Origin: RZYP01 sp964386405
Lineage (GTDB): Bacteria; Bacillota; Negativicutes; Acidaminococcales; Acidaminococcaceae
Assembly (NCBI GenBank): GCA_964386405.1
Contig: CAYLRW010000014.1
Location: 1 to 27,978, forward strand
Length of the DNA: 27,978 nucleotides
Direction: 5' to 3'
Of this stretch, positions 14,369-22,688 are shown piece after piece (position 1 is the stretch's first letter; each line of letters begins with the position of its first letter). Both the position numbers and the translations under genes were made by a program. Below the pieces are notes generated by a model. The model searched no databases. It saw only the letters and a program-made list of their open reading frames with translations, and was not told where the DNA came from.

Positions 14369-17050
14369 ATGACGAGCAAGAGAACTCTGATATATTTGGC
14401 GGTAGGAATAGCGGTTTTGGCAATTCTTGCTGCAGTTTTCAGCTATTTATTTTCCACCAGTCCCTTAGGCACAGGGAGGGACAGCAAAATTAATTTGCCG
14501 TCTATTTATAACGCTGAGGCTGAAATCAAGGAAGCAAAAGCAAACTTGCGCAGCAAACAGGGAAAAGCAGAACTGATAACGAGTATGAATCCTGCAGCTG
14601 GCGGTATTGCCATAACTTTTGATGGACTTGCGGATACTGCGACTAGCAGGCAGGTTCTGGATTTGCTGCAAAAGTACGATGTTAAAGCGGTTTTTTTTGT
14701 TGAAGGGATGCGGGCTGCTGATGAACCGGCATTGATCGGTGAGATTGTTAAGGCTGGGCATCGGGTTGAAAGCTATTCGCTCTCCGGACGTCAAGCTTTA
14801 GATAAAGTGCCGCAGGAGGAACTGATCCAGGATCTGTGTACCGCACAAAAAATCATCAAGGTGACCAGTAGTTCTTCACCGGTCTTGCTGAAGACAGTGG
14901 AAACTAACTACACTGATAGTTTCATGGAGACTGCCAAGGCTTGCGGCCTGGCCGCTGTTGTGAAAACAGACAGATTGCTGAAGGGAAAGAGTTTTGCAAG
15001 TTACGATGCGGCTGTTGGCTATGTCAGAAATCTGAAGAAAGGCAGCATTGTTTCTTTCCAATTGGAGCGCCCTCAAGGTGAAAAACCGTTAGCGGCAAAA
15101 TTGGAGGAACAGCAGCCTGCTAAGGATAAGCAGCCGGGCTTGAAAGAATTGCATAAAGATAATGCTAAGGATAGCGAGCAGCCTGAGATTATCAAAACTG
15201 TCGAAATGTTTTTAAAAGCTTGCAAGAACGAGCAAATACAGACTGTTTTGCTTACATCAGGCAAACAGCCGCTGGCGGCGGGTAAATCCTGGCACGAGCA
15301 TTTATTGGCTGAACTTACCGTATTAAAAGAGTCAGTTTCGCAGCTTATTGGCTGCCGAACAGCGTATGCAGCACCAAGCCAGACAGAGCTGGAAGCTTTG
15401 CGTGCACAGAATAAGGGCAGACTGGCGCAGGAAATTAAAAGCATTCATACAACAGAAAAGGCCTTAAACTATAGTTTTGCAGGTGTTGCTAATGAAACTG
15501 CGCTTGATGCTGTTTTGCAAACCTTGGACAGCCTGCACGCTAAGGCAACTTTCTTTGTTACTGAAAAGGATATCAAGAAATATCCCGGAGCAATCAGTAA
15601 AATTATCAATTCGGGCAATGAGATCGGCATTGGTATCGGCCTGGATGCAGGTGACAATTTCTATACGGAAGCTGCCGAAATTTTGCGCTGTGATGAATTG
15701 CTGCAGGCTAAATTCGGTATCACTACCGACATCGTTAAACAGCTATGGGGCGCGGTACCTGATGAAACAATGGAAGCAGCTGCCGCAACAAACAAATATC
15801 TGGTCGGGCAGGTTTATACGATCGCTAAAAAGCAGCAAAAGGATTACACCTCTGCACAAGCAATCAGGGAAGAGCTTTTCCCGAAAGGCATCACTTCTTT
15901 TGGCATCGGCCAGCAAATATTCTTCCGCCTGGACTTGTATACTGACCCTTTGATGTGCAGTAAGCTGCTGGAAGAATTCCAAAAGACTATGATAGATAAT
16001 ATTGCCTATACTACATTAAATGACAGTCCGGCCATCAATCCGCAGAATGACTCCAGCTATAGTTTAAAGACTGTCGGTGAGTTATTGCATAATACTCAGT
16101 ATACCTATGAGTATCCAGTGGCGGAGCAAAAAGTGCCGGAGTATTTAAGAAGTGATTTCCGAAAACTGCATGTTGATAAGAATAACTTCATCCAAATGGT
16201 CAATAGCCGCTATATAGGGACTGGCTGGGTCAATGATGTGCACAAGGCGCTTGGATTTTCCAGACAGGAAATGAAACGGTTGGATACCAGCGGTGTTATT
16301 CATACTAATGATAATGTGGTATTTTTTACGTTTGATGATTGGGGCGGCGATGCGCCTATCAATAATATTTTGTATGTCTTAAAAAAGCATAATGTACCCG
16401 GGACCTTTTTCATCAGGACCAATAAGGTGCAAAATCATCCGAACCTTCTGCGTGCAATCGCGGTCAGCGGTCACGAAATTGGTTCGCATACAGATCAGCA
16501 TCAACTGATGGCCATGTATGACAAGAATACTAAAAAGTATGTACCAACACAAACACGGGAAGAATATATGAAGGATTTACAGACTTGCTACGGCAAACTG
16601 GTCAGTATCGTTGGTGATGTGCAGATTGACGGACACTATGCTTTGACGAGATATTTCCGGCCACCTGCCTTAGCCGTCAGCAAAATGGGCCTGGAATGTG
16701 TTTTTGCCAATGGTTATGAGTATGTTGTTTCTGGCTACAGCCCGGGAGATTATCAGGCAAACGGCGCTATGGAAGTTCGTCACGCAATTGAGGAAGATCT
16801 TTATCTGGATGATGGCACAGTCAACAAGGGCGCAATTTTTGTGCTGCATATGGGTGACAAGAATGGCAAACTGACGGCAGAGGCTCTTGATGTTTTGCTT
16901 ACAAAGAATGAACAGAAAAGTGATACTGACCCCAGCAAGTTTAAGGCTGGCAGATTATCAGACTATCTGCGCGATGGTTATGATCAGGGAAATCCCAAAA
17001 AGAGCCTGAGACTGGAAGCGGCAAGAAAACTGGCACAGCAAAATAGATAA
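14369..17050 (+). CDS. Membrane-anchored protein with three tandem NodB (polysaccharide deacetylase) domains, only the last catalytically complete
   Basis: 893 residues. One N-terminal transmembrane helix (about 6-28) anchors a periplasmic protein. Domain 1 (about 75-300) starts AITFDG (T83-G86) with FFVEG and GHRVESYS following; it keeps one Asp but lacks the HxxxH zinc motif. Domain 2 (about 360-560) has SFAG at 369-372, then ATFFVTEKD and GNEIGIGIGLD, without either Asp or His. Domain 3 (about 645-850) is complete: TFDDWG (654-659), H707-T-D-Q-H711, RYFRPP (761-766) and LHMGD with H827. It should deacetylate a polymer. The ATG at 14369 follows GAGGAGGG by 9 bases; the TTG at 14360 touches that site. 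It begins 19 bp after the dehydrogenase. CE4 enzymes usually have a single NodB domain. Confidence 0.87.
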   Translation: MTSKRTLIYLAVGIAVLAILAAVFSYLFSTSPLGTGRDSKINLPSIYNAEAEIKEAKANLRSKQGKAELITSMNPAAGGIAITFDGLADTATSRQVLDLLQKYDVKAVFFVEGMRAADEPALIGEIVKAGHRVESYSLSGRQALDKVPQEELIQDLCTAQKIIKVTSSSSPVLLKTVETNYTDSFMETAKACGLAAVVKTDRLLKGKSFASYDAAVGYVRNLKKGSIVSFQLERPQGEKPLAAKLEEQQPAKDKQPGLKELHKDNAKDSEQPEIIKTVEMFLKACKNEQIQTVLLTSGKQPLAAGKSWHEHLLAELTVLKESVSQLIGCRTAYAAPSQTELEALRAQNKGRLAQEIKSIHTTEKALNYSFAGVANETALDAVLQTLDSLHAKATFFVTEKDIKKYPGAISKIINSGNEIGIGIGLDAGDNFYTEAAEILRCDELLQAKFGITTDIVKQLWGAVPDETMEAAAATNKYLVGQVYTIAKKQQKDYTSAQAIREELFPKGITSFGIGQQIFFRLDLYTDPLMCSKLLEEFQKTMIDNIAYTTLNDSPAINPQNDSSYSLKTVGELLHNTQYTYEYPVAEQKVPEYLRSDFRKLHVDKNNFIQMVNSRYIGTGWVNDVHKALGFSRQEMKRLDTSGVIHTNDNVVFFTFDDWGGDAPINNILYVLKKHNVPGTFFIRTNKVQNHPNLLRAIAVSGHEIGSHTDQHQLMAMYDKNTKKYVPTQTREEYMKDLQTCYGKLVSIVGDVQIDGHYALTRYFRPPALAVSKMGLECVFANGYEYVVSGYSPGDYQANGAMEVRHAIEEDLYLDDGTVNKGAIFVLHMGDKNGKLTAEALDVLLTKNEQKSDTDPSKFKAGRLSDYLRDGYDQGNPKKSLRLEAARKLAQQNR

Positions 17051-17066
17051 GCGCGGCAGGTAAATT

Positions 17067-18887
17067 ATGAAAAAAATTTTTATTAAGGAAAAAATTAAAG
17101 ATGTTTTGTTCGCTATTAAGCCGGATCGCCGATTGTTGTCAAAAGTGCCGGATGCAGATGGGCTGCGCGCGAATAAGGAAAGACGCGGCTTTGAGAGAAC
17201 TGCCGGTGCTTATGACATCAAGACGCTGATGGATCAGGATCATAGCGGAACACGCTATTTAGTTGACTATGATGTAGCTGTTGAGGTATGTGGTGCAGAC
17301 AGGCAGAAAAAACATTTTCGGGCGGTCGGCAGGGATATATCATCGACAGGGATGCTGCTTGAGCTTACAGCAAATGAGGCTGAGGCACTTGAAAAGGCCA
17401 GAAACATTGAACTTTCCTTTGAAATTGCTGCGGGGACGATGCCGGAAGGCTATGAAATGTCTGTGCGGATAGGGGCAGAAGTTGTCAGGCAGCAGCTTAG
17501 TGCTGATGGTAAGATACTATGCGGTGTACATTTCAAGGAAACTTTGGCTCAGTACGCCAGCAAAAAGAAAGGCCGCTACATCTCGATAGTATCTTTTGCA
17601 CTGTTGCTGTTGATTGCTGCCTTTATCATCCTGATGCGCAGTGAAAGCGTGATTTATTTTAAATTCAATAAGGGTTTATATACGTATAGCATTATAACTG
17701 CTGCTTTTTTGCTGACGCGTTATCTTTTTGGTGCTCTCTATAAGACGGTGCCGATACGCGAAGATTTTACGCCCGGCGTTTCTATCATTATTCCGTGTTT
17801 TAACGAAGAGGAATGGATCAACAGGACTATTCTCAGCTGTATCAATCAATCCTATCCCTCAGAAAAGCTGGAAGTTATTATTGTCGATGATGGTTCAACA
17901 GATAAATCTGTAGAAAAAATCAAGGAAACAATTGACAGTGTGGCTGCTATTGTCGGCGATAGTGTCCGCCAGCGTTTGTTCTATTTGGTGCAAGCCAAGA
18001 ATGGCGGCAAAAGGGAAGCCTTGATCCGGGGAGCCGTGGCTGCCAGACATGAATTGGTGGTCTTTGTTGACTCAGACAGTTTCGTTGATCCTTTCGCTAT
18101 CTATAATCTCGTGCAGCCATTTCAGGATGAAAATATGGGCGGTGTTTCCGGCAGAACTGACGTTGCCAATACCTATACCAATGTTTTGACCAAGATGCAG
18201 GCAGTCCGTTATTATATCGCCTTTCGCATCATGAAGGCGGCAGAAGGATATTTTGATGCGGTGACTTGTTTGTCAGGGCCGCTTTCCTGTTATCGTAAGG
18301 AACTTGTCTTGCAGCACAAAGAGGCCTGGCTGAATCAGAAATTTCTGGGCCAGAAGGCAACCTTTGGCGATGACCGCAGTCTGACCAATTTTATTCTGCG
18401 CGAACACAGGACAGGTTATCAGGATACAGCTGTGTGTTCGACAATTGTCCCTAATTCTTACAGCATGTTTCTCAAACAGCAGATGCGTTGGAAACGTTCC
18501 TGGCTGCGGGAATCCTTGATTGCTGCCAGGTTTATGTGGAAAAAGGAACCTTTTATGGCGCTTTCGTTTTATATGGGCCTTCTGGTACCTGTGGCAGCAC
18601 CGATTGTCGTCTTGTACAATTTTGTTTACGTGCCGGCAGTCTATCGCGTTTTCCCGACGACTTTCCTGGTGGGTTTGCTGATGATGGCACTGATGATGAG
18701 CATGGCGCAGCTGTTTTTGCGCAAGAGTACTACCTGGATTTTTGGCCTGTGGTTCTGTCTTTATTACGAAGCGGTCTTACTTTGGCAGATGCCGATTGCC
18801 TGGTTTACTTTCTGGAAATCAGAGTGGGGCACGAGGATGACCCCTGCTGACAGCGCAGCACAAGAAAAGAAGAAAAGTGGGAAATGA
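17067..18887 (+). CDS. PilZ-domain membrane glycosyltransferase 2 (hyaluronan/chitin synthase-like polymerase)
   Basis: 606 residues. A cytosolic N-terminal PilZ domain (about 58-165) shows DISSTG (D90, S92, G95), the D/N-x-S-x-x-G c-di-GMP motif. The partner RxxxR is unclear: at the expected place is H59-x-x-x-R63, while RGFER (40-44) is farther out. Two transmembrane helices follow (about 171-190, 204-225), then the GT2 domain: VSIIIPCFNEEEW, VDDGSTD, DSD (335-337), GDDRSLTNF (434-442) and QQMRW (471-475). About four C-terminal helices complete it. GDDR and QxxRW are typical of processive hyaluronan, chitin and PNAG synthases. It probably polymerises and exports a HexNAc-containing polymer. 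PilZ precedes the catalytic domain, whereas in BcsA it follows. Gap to the upstream gene is 16 bp; the next gene overlaps by 4. Confidence 0.9.
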   Translation: MKKIFIKEKIKDVLFAIKPDRRLLSKVPDADGLRANKERRGFERTAGAYDIKTLMDQDHSGTRYLVDYDVAVEVCGADRQKKHFRAVGRDISSTGMLLELTANEAEALEKARNIELSFEIAAGTMPEGYEMSVRIGAEVVRQQLSADGKILCGVHFKETLAQYASKKKGRYISIVSFALLLLIAAFIILMRSESVIYFKFNKGLYTYSIITAAFLLTRYLFGALYKTVPIREDFTPGVSIIIPCFNEEEWINRTILSCINQSYPSEKLEVIIVDDGSTDKSVEKIKETIDSVAAIVGDSVRQRLFYLVQAKNGGKREALIRGAVAARHELVVFVDSDSFVDPFAIYNLVQPFQDENMGGVSGRTDVANTYTNVLTKMQAVRYYIAFRIMKAAEGYFDAVTCLSGPLSCYRKELVLQHKEAWLNQKFLGQKATFGDDRSLTNFILREHRTGYQDTAVCSTIVPNSYSMFLKQQMRWKRSWLRESLIAARFMWKKEPFMALSFYMGLLVPVAAPIVVLYNFVYVPAVYRVFPTTFLVGLLMMALMMSMAQLFLRKSTTWIFGLWFCLYYEAVLLWQMPIAWFTFWKSEWGTRMTPADSAAQEKKKSGK

Positions 18888-20758
18888 CAGCTATGATGAG
18901 CGCAGATAAAGAATACACAGCAAAAAAGAATAGCAAAAAGCAAAGGCGTGTTATCCTGCAGCTGGGAATATTGGCTGTCGTTGCTGCCATCTTTTATTTT
19001 GCTTTGTTTACTGCCGGTAAATACAAACCTTATGAACCGTCAGCAATTAATATGGCACAGGATAAGGGCTTTATTGCTTTGTCCTATTTTGGCGTTGACC
19101 GTGTCGGTTTGCAGCCGCTGATCAGTGAAGAACGCTTGGGAGAGCACCTAGCGGCACTCCGTCAACAGGGTTATGTCACGATCACGCAAAAAGATATTAT
19201 TGATTTTTACGTCAATGGCAAGCCTTTGCCTGCCAGGGCCTTATTCCTGATGTTTGAAGATGGGCGTCGTGATACGGCTATTTTCTCTACCGCCCAAATT
19301 GAGAAGTACAATTATAAAGCTACAATGGCTACTTATCCGGAAAACTTTGCTAAACGTGATACCAAGTTTTTAAAACCGCGGGAGCTAAAAGGTCTGCTTG
19401 ATACAAGCTTTTGGGAGCTTGGGACCAATGGTTACCGGCTTTCCTTCATCAATGTCTTTGACCGCTACGATAATTATCTCGGCGAATTGACGCCGCTCGA
19501 ATATGCCATGATTTCGCCTTATCTAGGCCGCCGCTACAATCATTATCTGATGGATTATATCCGCGATGAATATGGTGTGCCAAAAGAATCCTACGAAATG
19601 ATGAAAGGCCGTATTGACTACGATTACCTGAAACTGCGCGATGATTATCGGGAAGGTATAGGCTCTGTGCCGCAGCTATATGTCCTGATGCATGCGAATA
19701 CCGGCAGTTTTGGCAACAATGACAGGGTTAGCGCACTTAATGAAAAATGGATTAAAGAGCTTTTCAGCATGAACTTCAACCGTGAAGGGTATGCTCTGAA
19801 TGACCGCAAAAGCAGCATTTATGATTTAACGCGGATGCAGCCTCAGGCCTATTGGTATCCCAATCATTTATTGATGCGCATCAAATATGATATTAATGAA
19901 GATATTGTTTTTAATCACGGTGATGAAACGCATTATGCTCTTTGGCATGAGCAAGAGGGGGCTGCCGAGTTTCAACCGGAAAAAATCATCCTGACCTCCT
20001 TGCCGGAAAAACGCGGACTGATGCAGCTGAAAAATAGTGAGGAATACAAGAACTTAGCTCTTTCGGTGTTGCTGACAGGTAATAAGCTGGGGTCACAAAA
20101 AATCTATCTGCGTGCTGACCAGAAGCTGAACAGGTTTATTTCCGTAAGTGTCACCAATAATGTACTATATGTAAGTGAAAACAACGGCAGCGGCGCCAAG
20201 GAGCTGCTGGCGCTTGATCTTGACCGTTTCGACGGCAAGGAACGGCTGTCAGTAGCTGAAGATAAGCAAAAAGCCGAAGTGCGTGAACTGGAAGCTTTTG
20301 CCAAATATGCGGATTCAACAGAAATGGCCAAACGGTATTTTGATCAAAGCAAAGAAAAGCAGTCTGAAGCGGCCGCAACCATTGACCAGGGTGCAAAGGA
20401 ATACAATCCGACCATCAGTGTGCATGAAAGAGGCAAAAGGCTAGTTAATATTGAACTTAACGGCAGCAATATACAGGTTCTTATAGATGGGCGCGAGGCC
20501 TTTAGCGGAACCGTTGAGAATTCCGGGGCCGGCAGCGTTGCACTCGAAAGTGCTTGGGGAGGCTATGGCTGGAGTCAAAGAAATCTAGCCGATGATGTTT
20601 ATGATGGTGTCTTTGAAAATCTTGTAATTAAAGATATTCCTGCTGAGGGTGCGGGCACAATATTATATAGTGATCAATTAAGCGGGTTTGAAGCCTTCAA
20701 ATATCAGGTGAAAAAAACCTGGGACTACGTTATCAACTGGTTTATAGTGCATTTATAG
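18884..20758 (+). CDS. Membrane-anchored NodB-like protein with altered active site and C-terminal beta-sandwich
   Basis: 624 residues; a transmembrane helix at about 22-44 anchors it to the inner membrane with the rest outside. Residues 60-155 resemble the PgaB/IcaB-type start of a deacetylase: IALSYFG, LGEHLAALRQQGYVTITQKDI, then LPARALFLMFEDGRRD. The usual FDDG is FEDG (124-127), and where the zinc HxxxH should be it reads ELGTNGYRLS. Hydrolysis is therefore doubtful, and polymer binding or an altered mechanism is likelier. From about 345 the chain is beta-rich, interrupted by a charged helical insert (about 450-505), and ends with a LamG/DUF1080-like strand pattern (NIELNGSNIQVLIDGREAF, AWGGYGW). 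The ATGA overlap with the synthase gene implies translational coupling; ATGs at 18893 and 18896 are alternative starts. Confidence 0.78.
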   Translation: MTAMMSADKEYTAKKNSKKQRRVILQLGILAVVAAIFYFALFTAGKYKPYEPSAINMAQDKGFIALSYFGVDRVGLQPLISEERLGEHLAALRQQGYVTITQKDIIDFYVNGKPLPARALFLMFEDGRRDTAIFSTAQIEKYNYKATMATYPENFAKRDTKFLKPRELKGLLDTSFWELGTNGYRLSFINVFDRYDNYLGELTPLEYAMISPYLGRRYNHYLMDYIRDEYGVPKESYEMMKGRIDYDYLKLRDDYREGIGSVPQLYVLMHANTGSFGNNDRVSALNEKWIKELFSMNFNREGYALNDRKSSIYDLTRMQPQAYWYPNHLLMRIKYDINEDIVFNHGDETHYALWHEQEGAAEFQPEKIILTSLPEKRGLMQLKNSEEYKNLALSVLLTGNKLGSQKIYLRADQKLNRFISVSVTNNVLYVSENNGSGAKELLALDLDRFDGKERLSVAEDKQKAEVRELEAFAKYADSTEMAKRYFDQSKEKQSEAAATIDQGAKEYNPTISVHERGKRLVNIELNGSNIQVLIDGREAFSGTVENSGAGSVALESAWGGYGWSQRNLADDVYDGVFENLVIKDIPAEGAGTILYSDQLSGFEAFKYQVKKTWDYVINWFIVHL

Positions 20759-20777
20759 AAGTGAGAGGTATGGCAGC

Positions 20778-21818
20778 GTGAATAAGTTGGTACGCAAGAG
20801 TATAAAAATCATTCTGATGTCTTTGCTATTATTCCTGCTTGCCGGCTGCTATAACGGCAAGCAGGCCAATGTAAAGGCCGCCGGACAAACTAAGAATCAG
20901 CTTTCTGTCTGGACTGTTTATTGGGATGCGGAAGCAGGCGGCAAAGAGTTCAAGCGTTTTGAAAAACGTTTGGATGAGGTTTGTTATTTTGGGGCCTATT
21001 TTGCAGAAGACGGCAAGCTTTTTCTGCCGGATGAGCTTGCTTTTAATCAGCGAGCAGGGAAAAAGAAGAAACAGCTGGTTGAGTATCTCACAATCGTGAA
21101 TGACAGGATGCTTGCTGATGGCAGCAAGGAATACAAAAAAACAGAATTTCTGCACAGTCTTCTGAATGATCAGGAAAAGCGCAGACAACATATTGAAGAA
21201 ATCATTGCTTTGACGAAAAAAGAACATTTTGACGGCGTAGAGATTGACTATGAAAAGATTTGGAAAGATTGCGAAACAAAGGACTCTTTTATTCCTTTCA
21301 TCAAGGAACTCTATGCTGCGGCTACAGCTCATAATTTAAAACTGCGGGTAGTTTTAGAGCCGGGTACGCCTTTTAAAGATATTGAGCTGCCGGCAGGACC
21401 GAAATATGTCGTGATGCTGTATAATCTCTATGGCCTGCACAGTGGACCTGGTCCCAAAGCTGACGGCGATTTTATCAAGAAAGTTTTGGGCAGGATGGTG
21501 AATGTGCCTGAACCAAAGGCTGTTGCTTTTGCCACCGGCGGCTGCCTGTGGAGCAGTGATGGAGATAAGAAGTTTCTTACCGAAGAGGAAGCAAAGCAAT
21601 TGCTTCTGCTGCATAAAGCTGACGCTCAACGAGATGCTGCCAGCAAGGCGGTGACATTTAGGTATCGCGAAGGAACCACAGCATATGAAGTTTGGTATGC
21701 GGATGCGGCGACTCTTAATTATTGGATCAGCTTAGCTGAAGAAGCGGGCATTCGCGATATTGCTATTTGGCGCTTAGGCAGCAACGAAACACTGAATAAG
21801 ATCAAGAGGCTTGATTGA
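20778..21818 (+). CDS. GH18-like glycosidase lipoprotein
   Basis: 346 residues. A lipoprotein signal peptide ends in the lipobox L21-A22-G23-C24. The catalytic-domain motif FDGVEIDYE (151-159) matches the GH18 DxxDxDxE signature with E155 in place of the second Asp; D157 and the proton donor E159 are kept. YADAATLNYWISLAEEAGIRDIAIWRLG near the C-terminus is the closing element seen in YaaH-like GH18 enzymes. It probably cleaves a GlcNAc-containing polymer in the periplasm or at the outer membrane, which fits trimming or release of the exopolysaccharide made by this operon. The GTG start follows AGAGG by 9 bases and lies 19 bp after the previous gene. A strong terminator follows, making it the last gene of the operon. 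Confidence 0.82.
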   Translation: MNKLVRKSIKIILMSLLLFLLAGCYNGKQANVKAAGQTKNQLSVWTVYWDAEAGGKEFKRFEKRLDEVCYFGAYFAEDGKLFLPDELAFNQRAGKKKKQLVEYLTIVNDRMLADGSKEYKKTEFLHSLLNDQEKRRQHIEEIIALTKKEHFDGVEIDYEKIWKDCETKDSFIPFIKELYAAATAHNLKLRVVLEPGTPFKDIELPAGPKYVVMLYNLYGLHSGPGPKADGDFIKKVLGRMVNVPEPKAVAFATGGCLWSSDGDKKFLTEEEAKQLLLLHKADAQRDAASKAVTFRYREGTTAYEVWYADAATLNYWISLAEEAGIRDIAIWRLGSNETLNKIKRLD

Positions 21819-21829
21819 AGATAACAAAA

Positions 21830-21859
21830 AAAGGACCAGCGGATAACCGCTGGTCCTTT
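21830..21859. terminator. Terminator of the exopolysaccharide operon, bidirectional
   Basis: AAAGGACCAGCGG (21830-21842) and CCGCTGGTCCTTT (21847-21859) form a perfect 13-bp stem with an ATAA loop. An A-run to the left makes it work for the convergent minus-strand gene as well. Confidence 0.9.
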
Positions 21860-21883
21860 GTGATATTTTGCAATGCTTTTAAG

Positions 21884-22432
21884 TTAGAAATTATCGGGGC
21901 TGAAGTGCCAGCCAACGCGTCTCATTAATTTGTCTGCACCTTTGCGGCAGGCAGACAGTTGGTCTTTGGCACTGCCGTCAGCAAATATGTGGCTAGCATA
22001 GAGCAGGCTGCCATCGGTAACATTGTAATACTTCAAATCAACGCCCAGCATAGCCCGATAAGCGGCTTTGAAGAAAACACGGTCATATTGCAGTTCATCA
22101 AGATTAAAATTCATAAAACAGAGATAATCCAGATTTTGTTCCTTCGCAAATTTCAGCAGAACGTCATCCGTGAGCTGATTATTATTTTGAATACCATTCC
22201 TGTCAAGAAAGGTTTCAAAATCTGCCTCCAGCTCAGTGAAGGAAACATAGTCATACTTATCGTCAAAGATTGAAGTTGTCTTATCTTCAATAATCCAGCT
22301 GATTTCATTGTCATTCAGCAGATTGTCATCATCAACACGGATAATACCAATTCTTGGGCCGGCATCCTGTGCGAAGCAGGCAATTGGCAAAATAAAAAGC
22401 AAACAGAGTAGAAGGGTAAATACTTTTTTCAT
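21884..22432 (-). CDS. Exported protein of unknown function
   Basis: 182 residues from the preferred start at 22432. The N-terminus MKKVFTLLLCLLFILPIACFAQDAG is a signal peptide, probably cut after CFA; the cysteine is not in a good lipobox. The mature part is about 160 residues, acidic in its first half (RVDDDNLLNDNE), with alternating strands and helices and a short conserved-looking end (GADKLMRRVGWHF). I do not recognise the family. An upstream in-frame ATG at 22462 would add ten residues before the signal peptide. The internal ATG is favoured because AAGGAAG lies about 7 bases ahead and because signal peptides start with M-K-K. It is monocistronic and convergent with the exopolysaccharide operon, sharing its terminator. 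Confidence 0.75.
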   Translation of the reverse strand: MKKVFTLLLCLLFILPIACFAQDAGPRIGIIRVDDDNLLNDNEISWIIEDKTTSIFDDKYDYVSFTELEADFETFLDRNGIQNNNQLTDDVLLKFAKEQNLDYLCFMNFNLDELQYDRVFFKAAYRAMLGVDLKYYNVTDGSLLYASHIFADGSAKDQLSACRKGADKLMRRVGWHFSPDNF

Positions 22433-22512
22433 CAAAACACTTCCTTGGTTAGTTTCTGCCACATTTAAGACAGTATTAAAAAGTTTAATTATTTTTTTAT
22501 CGTACGTTATAA

Positions 22513-22540
22513 ATTATAAACTAAATTCAGCAAAAAACAA
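22513..22540 (-). promoter_or_regulatory. Candidate promoter of the exported unknown protein
   Basis: On the minus strand: TTGTTT (22540-22535), a 16-bp spacer and perfect TATAAT (22518-22513), giving a leader of about 75 nt. Confidence 0.4.
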
Positions 22541-22548
22541 TGAAGAGA

Positions 22549-22576
22549 TTGTTACTTTTATTTTGCAGGGTAGAAT
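22549..22576 (+). promoter_or_regulatory. Candidate promoter of the AEC transporter
   Basis: TTGTTA (22549-22554), a 16-bp spacer and TAGAAT (22571-22576). An alternative extended -10, TGGTAAAAT (22582-22590), lies slightly downstream. Confidence 0.45.
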
Positions 22577-22688
22577 TTGTATGGTAAAATGTGCTTACCG
22601 AATAGGTCTTGCTTTGCCGCTTTCTTCCTTCTGCTTTTTTGCGGATCAAGATTTTTAAATTACTTTTGCGCCTGGAGGGGGTTGTTAA

